A DNA stretch of 8,411 nt from a candidate division FCPU426 bacterium (GTDB taxonomy: Bacteria > Oederibacteriota > PGYV01 > Palsa-1178). Where the stretch lies: the NCBI GenBank assembly GCA_003167475.1, contig PMTB01000276.1, positions 1-8,411 of the forward strand, in the 5' to 3' direction. Below, piece by piece: positions 5,290-8,411 of the stretch (position 1 is the stretch's first letter; every line of letters begins with the position of its first letter). Both the position numbers and the translations under genes were made by a program. The notes under the pieces are model-generated. The model had not been told where the DNA came from. It was given only the letters and a program-made list of their open reading frames with translations, and searched no databases.

Positions 5290-6141
5290 TTATTGTACTC
5301 CTCCTCCTGAGCCTTTTTCTTTCTTTCTTCTTATTATATACTTGCTCGACTGCTTCTTTTTGTTGCGCGTCTTGAAGCCCTTTGCCTTGACGCCTGTGGG
5401 AGACTGCGGATGCGCCCCTGATTTGGAACGTCCTTCTCCTCCGCCCATCGGGTGGTCAACCGGGTTCATGGCTACCGCCCTGTTCCTTGGCTTCCATCCC
5501 ATCCAGCGGTACCTTCCCGCTTTTCCTATTACCACGTTCTCATGCTCGAGGTTACCGACCTGTCCGATGGTCGCGTAGCAGACCGAACGTATCATCCTTA
5601 ATTCGCCTGACGGCATTTTCAAAACTGCCTGTCCTGCTTCCTTGCCCATGATCTGGGCAAAAGCTCCGGCGCCGCGCGCGATTGATCCGCCCTGGCCCGG
5701 GTTCATTTCTATATTGTGTATCACGGTTCCGACCGGTATTTGCTGCAGAGGAAGCGCGTTCCCGACTTTTATTTCAGCTTCAGGCCCCGACACTATGGTG
5801 TCGCCTACGCCCAAACCTACGGGCGCGAGAATGTACCTTCTTTCGCCGTCTTTGTACACTACAAGCGCGATCCTGCATGTCCTGTTCGGATCGTACTCTA
5901 TGGTCTCCACGGTCCCCGGGACGTTTGTCTTATCCCTTTTGAAATCTATGGTCCTGTAGGACTTCTTTGAACCGCCGCCCCTGAACCTGGAAGTTACCCT
6001 TCCATAGCTGTTGCGTCCGGTCTTGCGGTGGAGCCCCTTTGTGAGGGACTTTTCCGGCGTATTCTGCGTGACATCGTCTTTGGTGTCGACGGTCATATGC
6101 CTTCTGCTTGGTGTTAAAGGCCTGAATGTTTTCATTGCCAT
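5290..6141 (-). CDS. rplB: 50S ribosomal protein L2
   Basis: L2 (283 aa; E. coli 273) is a core 23S rRNA binder needed for subunit association and peptidyl transfer. It has an OB-like domain (about 42-118), an SH3-like barrel (about 125-200) and a long basic C-terminal extension. Clear blocks are LHRKTGRNSYGRVTSRFRGG (37-56), GQGGSIARGAGAFAQIMGKE (149-168) and AMNPVDHPMGGGEGRSKSG (224-242). His230 matches E. coli His229, which is important for activity. The usual second histidine of HPHGGGEG is Met232 here. The C-terminus KEKGSGGGVQ is unusually Gly-rich because the rpsS ribosome-binding site lies in it. ATG at 6141 (MAMKTF) has AAGGAG in the last codons of rplW, gap 5 nt. Confidence 0.98.
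   Translation of the reverse strand: MAMKTFRPLTPSRRHMTVDTKDDVTQNTPEKSLTKGLHRKTGRNSYGRVTSRFRGGGSKKSYRTIDFKRDKTNVPGTVETIEYDPNRTCRIALVVYKDGERRYILAPVGLGVGDTIVSGPEAEIKVGNALPLQQIPVGTVIHNIEMNPGQGGSIARGAGAFAQIMGKEAGQAVLKMPSGELRMIRSVCYATIGQVGNLEHENVVIGKAGRYRWMGWKPRNRAVAMNPVDHPMGGGEGRSKSGAHPQSPTGVKAKGFKTRNKKKQSSKYIIRRKKEKGSGGGVQ
5298..5308 (-). promoter_or_regulatory. Extended Shine-Dalgarno of rpsS inside the end of rplB
   Basis: AGGAGGAGGAG reads as three overlapping GGAG cores. In the L2 frame it covers the codons for Gly279, Gly280 and Gly281 and touches Ser278 and Val282. The last GGAG ends 8 nt before the rpsS ATG (5289). Ribosomes finishing L2 cover this site, so S19 initiation is probably by re-initiation or coupling. 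Confidence 0.82.
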
Positions 6142-6146
6142 GACTT

Positions 6147-6434
6147 TTAAACTCCTTCTAAGATATCAATTTTTTCATCTTTTTTGAGCTTAACGATAGC
6201 CTTTTTCATGCGCTTTGCCTCGGAAGTGTTCTTTCCGAAACGCTTCATCTTGCCCGGCATGGTGCACGTATTGACTTTTATGACGTGTACCTTGAAAAGC
6301 CCTTCTACGGCCTGTCGTATCTGCTCTTTAGTGGCTGTTTTCTCCACTTCAAAGGTGTAAAAATTGCCGTGCTCGCGGACGAATCCGCTTTTTTCTGTGA
6401 GCAACGGTCTTTTAATTATCTGATACATATCCAT
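6147..6434 (-). CDS. rplW: 50S ribosomal protein L23
   Basis: L23 (95 aa) lies at the peptide-tunnel exit and is the docking point of trigger factor and the signal recognition particle. Typical blocks are YQIIKRPLLTEKSG (4-17), YTFEVEKTATKEQIRQAVEG (26-45), the loop-strand FKVHVIKVNTCTMPGKMKR (47-65) and KKAIVKLKKDEKIDILEG (77-94). The start is less certain than for its neighbours. ATG at 6434 (MDMYQ) has only AAGGG about 10 nt upstream, within the end of rplD, and an in-frame ATG two codons later (6428) is possible. Gap to rplD is 6 nt and to rplB 5 nt, so this trio is tightly packed. Identity is certain. Confidence 0.96.
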   Translation of the reverse strand: MDMYQIIKRPLLTEKSGFVREHGNFYTFEVEKTATKEQIRQAVEGLFKVHVIKVNTCTMPGKMKRFGKNTSEAKRMKKAIVKLKKDEKIDILEGV

Positions 6435-6440
6435 TTTAAG

Positions 6441-7064
6441 TTATCCCTTTCTCTTGATAATTTCTTCCAATGCCTTTTGGGTCATCAGAACATTTTTGTG
6501 CGAAATCAGCTCAAAAATATTTATGTTATCGTGCTTTACTACGGTCAGTTTCTCGACGTTCCTGGAAGCCTTCACAAAGTTCGGGCTTACGGCGTCCATG
6601 ACCAACAGGACCTTTTTATCCTTAAGGTTAAGGCTTTTCAAATTCGCGATGACTTCTTTTGTCTTTGGCGCCGTGATCGCGAAATCGTTCACAAGTTTTA
6701 TCTCGCCGTCTTTTAATTTCCCGGCAAGTACAGCGTAAAAAGCCTGTTTTTTAACCGCTTTATTGACAAGTATCCTGGACTTAAAGGGTTTCGGTCCGAA
6801 CGTAACGCCGCCGCCCTTCCATATCGGGGAGCGGATGGAACCGTGCCTGGCTTGTCCGGTGCCTTTCTGTTTCCACGGCTTTTTGCCGCCGCCGCGCACC
6901 TGGCCCCTTCCAAGCGTGTTGGAAGAACCTGTATGCTGGTTCTGCTCGTACGCGAGCAGAACATCATGGATCATATCGTCTTTGACATTTACCACGAGAA
7001 AGCTGTCGTCTATCTCGTACTCCGATACTTTTTTATTTTCTTTGTCTAAAACTTCCAGTTTCAT
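6441..7064 (-). CDS. rplD: 50S ribosomal protein L4
   Basis: L4 (207 aa) is an early 23S rRNA binder whose long loop reaches into the peptide tunnel opposite L22. In E. coli L4 also represses the S10 operon, through its 5' leader, which would lie outside this window. The loop is evident: LGRGQVRGGGKKPWKQKGTG (51-70) followed by QARHGSIRSPIWKGGGVTFGP (71-91). The globular part continues with RILVNKAVKKQAFYAVLAGKL (97-117) and ends in the usual Rossmann-like half. The loop shows no obvious macrolide-resistance deletion. ATG at 7064 has AAAGGAG with a 9-nt spacer, 21 nt after rplC. Confidence 0.98.
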   Translation of the reverse strand: MKLEVLDKENKKVSEYEIDDSFLVVNVKDDMIHDVLLAYEQNQHTGSSNTLGRGQVRGGGKKPWKQKGTGQARHGSIRSPIWKGGGVTFGPKPFKSRILVNKAVKKQAFYAVLAGKLKDGEIKLVNDFAITAPKTKEVIANLKSLNLKDKKVLLVMDAVSPNFVKASRNVEKLTVVKHDNINIFELISHKNVLMTQKALEEIIKRKG

Positions 7065-7085
7065 TTTGGATTTCTCCTTTTATGT

Positions 7086-7760
7086 TTACTTCTTTAATAC
7101 GGGCTTTTTCTTCTTTGCGCACTGCTTAATCTGTATATATCCGTTCCTTGCGCCGGGAACAGCGCCTTTGATAAGCACGTAGTTGTTCTCGGCGTCGATC
7201 TTCTCGACGAACAGGTTCATGACGGTTACATTGTCATTTCCCATCCTTCCGGCCATCTTCATATTCTTAAAAACCCTCGCAGGATATGTCGAGGAACCGA
7301 TGGAACCCGGGGCCCTGTGCATCATGGATCCGTGCGATGAAGGTCCGCCCGAAAACCCGTGCCTTTTCATAACGCCCTGCGTTCCCTTACCCTTTGAAAC
7401 TCCGGCTACATCTATAAGGTCGCCTTCTTTGAAGACCGAGTCGACTTTGATCACGTCGCCTATGTTGAACTTATCGGCTTCAGCCTGGGTCATCCTTACT
7501 TCGCACAACACGCTCTTAAATGGCATGTCGAGGTTTTTCTTTTCATTCTTAAAAAGGCCCTTTAATGCTTTGGGCATTTTCTTCGGTTTTTTGGCGTCAA
7601 AAGCGCCGAGTTTAAGCGCGACATAACCGTCGCGTTCCACGGTCTTCTTGTCGACAACGATAGTGTTGTCAACCTGGACTATGGTAACCGGCACAATTTC
7701 ACCCTTTGCGTTAAAAACCTGTGTCATTCCGAGCTTTTTTCCTACTAGTTTAGATACCAC
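7086..7760 (-). CDS. rplC: 50S ribosomal protein L3
   Basis: L3 (224 aa; E. coli 209) is one of the two assembly-initiator proteins; its loop approaches the peptidyl transferase centre. The start MVSKLVGKKLGMTQVF is typical. The central loop runs through VSKGKGTQGVMKRHGFSGGP (121-140), HRAPGSIG (148-155) and FKNMKMAGRMGNDNVTV (164-180). The glutamine that PrmB methylates in E. coli (GSIGQ) is Ser156 here, so that modification is not expected. The C-terminus is a Lys-rich tail (CAKKKKPVLKK). The start codon is GTG (7760-7758), 9 nt after GGAGG, with no nearby in-frame ATG. It follows rpsJ by 16 nt. Confidence 0.97.
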   Translation of the reverse strand: MVSKLVGKKLGMTQVFNAKGEIVPVTIVQVDNTIVVDKKTVERDGYVALKLGAFDAKKPKKMPKALKGLFKNEKKNLDMPFKSVLCEVRMTQAEADKFNIGDVIKVDSVFKEGDLIDVAGVSKGKGTQGVMKRHGFSGGPSSHGSMMHRAPGSIGSSTYPARVFKNMKMAGRMGNDNVTVMNLFVEKIDAENNYVLIKGAVPGARNGYIQIKQCAKKKKPVLKK

Positions 7761-7769
7761 TTTTTTTGG

Positions 7770-7774
7770 CCTCC
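7770..7774 (-). promoter_or_regulatory. Shine-Dalgarno site fixing the GTG start of rplC
   Basis: GGAGG is followed by a nine-base A-rich spacer and then GTG at 7760. It starts three bases after the rpsJ stop (7779-7777). It supports GTG as the L3 start. Confidence 0.86.
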
Positions 7775-7776
7775 GT

Positions 7777-8091
7777 TTACAGCTTTATCTCTACATCGAT
7801 GCCGGCGGGCAGGTCGAGAGTTTTAAGCTTCTCTACTGTCTCATGGTTCGGATCGAGTATATCGATAAGCCTCTTGTGAATCCTCATTTCGAACTGTTCG
7901 CGAGCCTTTTTGTCGGCGTGAACAGACCTCTGTATCGTGTACTTGTGCATCTTCGTGGGAAGCGGAATCGGCCCGCACACACGCGCCCCTGTTTCCTTAA
8001 CCTTCTTGATGATATCGGCTACGGATTTATCCAGAAGTTTGTGATCATAGGCCTTGAGCCTAATCCTGATTTTCTGTGTTTCCAACTGCAT
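7777..8091 (-). CDS. rpsJ: 30S ribosomal protein S10 (NusE)
   Basis: S10 (104 aa, E. coli 103) is in the head of the small subunit. As NusE it also pairs with NusB in transcription antitermination and links to NusG. Conserved parts are KIRIRLKAYDHKLLDKSVADI (7-27), GPIPLPTKMHKYTI (40-53), REQFEMRIHKRLIDI (64-78) and DLPAGIDVEIKL (93-104). The stretch normally written SPH...RTHKRL reads SVH (56-58) and RIHKRL (70-75), mild departures from the common consensus. ATG at 8091 is preceded by GGGAG with a 7-nt spacer. The gene follows tuf by 17 nt, so the S10 block appears to continue from the tuf transcript with no leader of its own. Confidence 0.98.
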   Translation of the reverse strand: MQLETQKIRIRLKAYDHKLLDKSVADIIKKVKETGARVCGPIPLPTKMHKYTIQRSVHADKKAREQFEMRIHKRLIDILDPNHETVEKLKTLDLPAGIDVEIKL

Positions 8092-8108
8092 TATAAGTCT
8101 CCCTTCCG

Positions 8109-8411
8109 TTATTCTACGATCTCTGTAATTATTCCCGAACCTACGGTCCTGCCGCCCTCACGGATGGCGAACCTTAACTCTTTTTCCATGGCTATCGGCA
8201 TTATCAGCTCGACATCCATCGCTACGTTGTCTCCCGGCATAACCATTTCAACTCCCGCCGGCAATTTGATGGAACCTGTTACGTCCGTCGTCCTGAAGTA
8301 GAACTGCGGCCTGTAGTTATTGAAGAAAGGAGTGTGCCTTCCACCCTCTTCCTTGTTCAATATGTACACTTTGCATTGGAATTTCTTATGCGGCGTGATT
8401 GAGCCCGGCTT
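8109..8411 (-). CDS. tuf: Elongation factor Tu, C-terminal quarter (cut by window edge)
   Basis: The last 100 residues of EF-Tu enter from the right edge; the GTPase domain and domain II are outside the window. EF-Tu carries aminoacyl-tRNA to the ribosomal A site. Visible is most of domain III, a beta barrel contacting the tRNA T stem. It opens KPGSITPHKKF, continues with EEGGRHTPFFNNYRPQFYFR (21-40) and TTDVTG (41-46), and ends FAIREGGRTVGSGIITEIVE. The in-frame GTG at 8369 is an internal valine and not a start. The stop TAA (8111-8109) is followed 17 nt later by rpsJ. No terminator is visible after tuf. Confidence 0.98.
   Translation of the reverse strand, partial: KPGSITPHKKFQCKVYILNKEEGGRHTPFFNNYRPQFYFRTTDVTGSIKLPAGVEMVMPGDNVAMDVELIMPIAMEKELRFAIREGGRTVGSGIITEIVE

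Noticed and set aside
4811..5578. Plus-strand open frame of 255 codons with hydrophobic stretches
   Set aside because: Antisense to rplV, rpsS and rplB. The Phe/Leu runs are the reverse complement of Lys/Glu codons, so the apparent membrane segments are an artefact.
7648..8301. Plus-strand open frame of 217 codons
   Set aside because: Antisense to the start of rplC, all of rpsJ and the end of tuf, with no independent evidence of coding.
8109..8369. Separate small gene starting at GTG 8369
   Set aside because: The frame is open to the right window edge and continues as EF-Tu sequence (KPGSITPH upstream), so the GTG is an internal valine codon of tuf.

Overview
The whole window is one dense, co-directional ribosomal protein gene cluster read on the minus strand, from right to left. 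The order is tuf (3' end only), rpsJ, rplC, rplD, rplW, rplB, rpsS, rplV, rpsC, rplP, rpmC, rpsQ, rplN, rplX, rplE, rpsN (zinc type), rpsH, rplF, rplR, rpsE (5' end only). This is the classical bacterial tuf–S10–spc order with no gene missing, inserted or rearranged between tuf and rpsE. Gene content is bacterial: L3/L4/L23/L2 have bacterial architecture and tuf is an EF-Tu.

Layout: tuf end (8109-8411), S10 block (rpsJ to rpsQ, 8091 down to 2998), spc block (rplN to rpsE, 3023 down to 1). Gaps are 0-31 nt, two junctions overlap (rpmC/rpsQ by 4 nt as ATGA, rpsQ/rplN by 26 nt), and almost every gene has a strong GGAG/GGAGG Shine-Dalgarno sequence. I see no promoter, terminator, RNA gene, repeat, mobile element or CRISPR, and no stretch over 31 nt without a gene. 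The cluster therefore looks like part of one long transcript, with translational coupling at several junctions. The long plus-strand reading frames are antisense shadows.

Organism: a bacterium, phylum not assigned. Arginine is written mainly with AGG/AGA and isoleucine often with ATA even in these highly expressed genes, which argues against Enterobacteria-like codon use. S14 is the short four-cysteine (C+) type and L24 carries a second four-cysteine cluster. L2 has VDHPM instead of VDHPH. My impression, from memory only, is that this fits an uncultivated lineage near the PVC group/Omnitrophota, but this is a guess.

Functionally, EF-Tu delivers aminoacyl-tRNA. S10, S19, S3, S17, S14, S8 and S5 build the small subunit. 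L3, L4, L23, L2, L22, L16, L29, L14, L24, L5, L6 and L18 build the large subunit.

I found no undescribed system. The points worth a second look are small. S17 has an acidic 20-residue tail overlapping rplN, and one A removed from an A4 run would restore a normal-length S17. L18 has lost its usual HIYAQ-type motif. L2 has the VDHPM change. The rpsS ribosome-binding site encodes the Gly-rich end of L2. rpsE starts with TTG.
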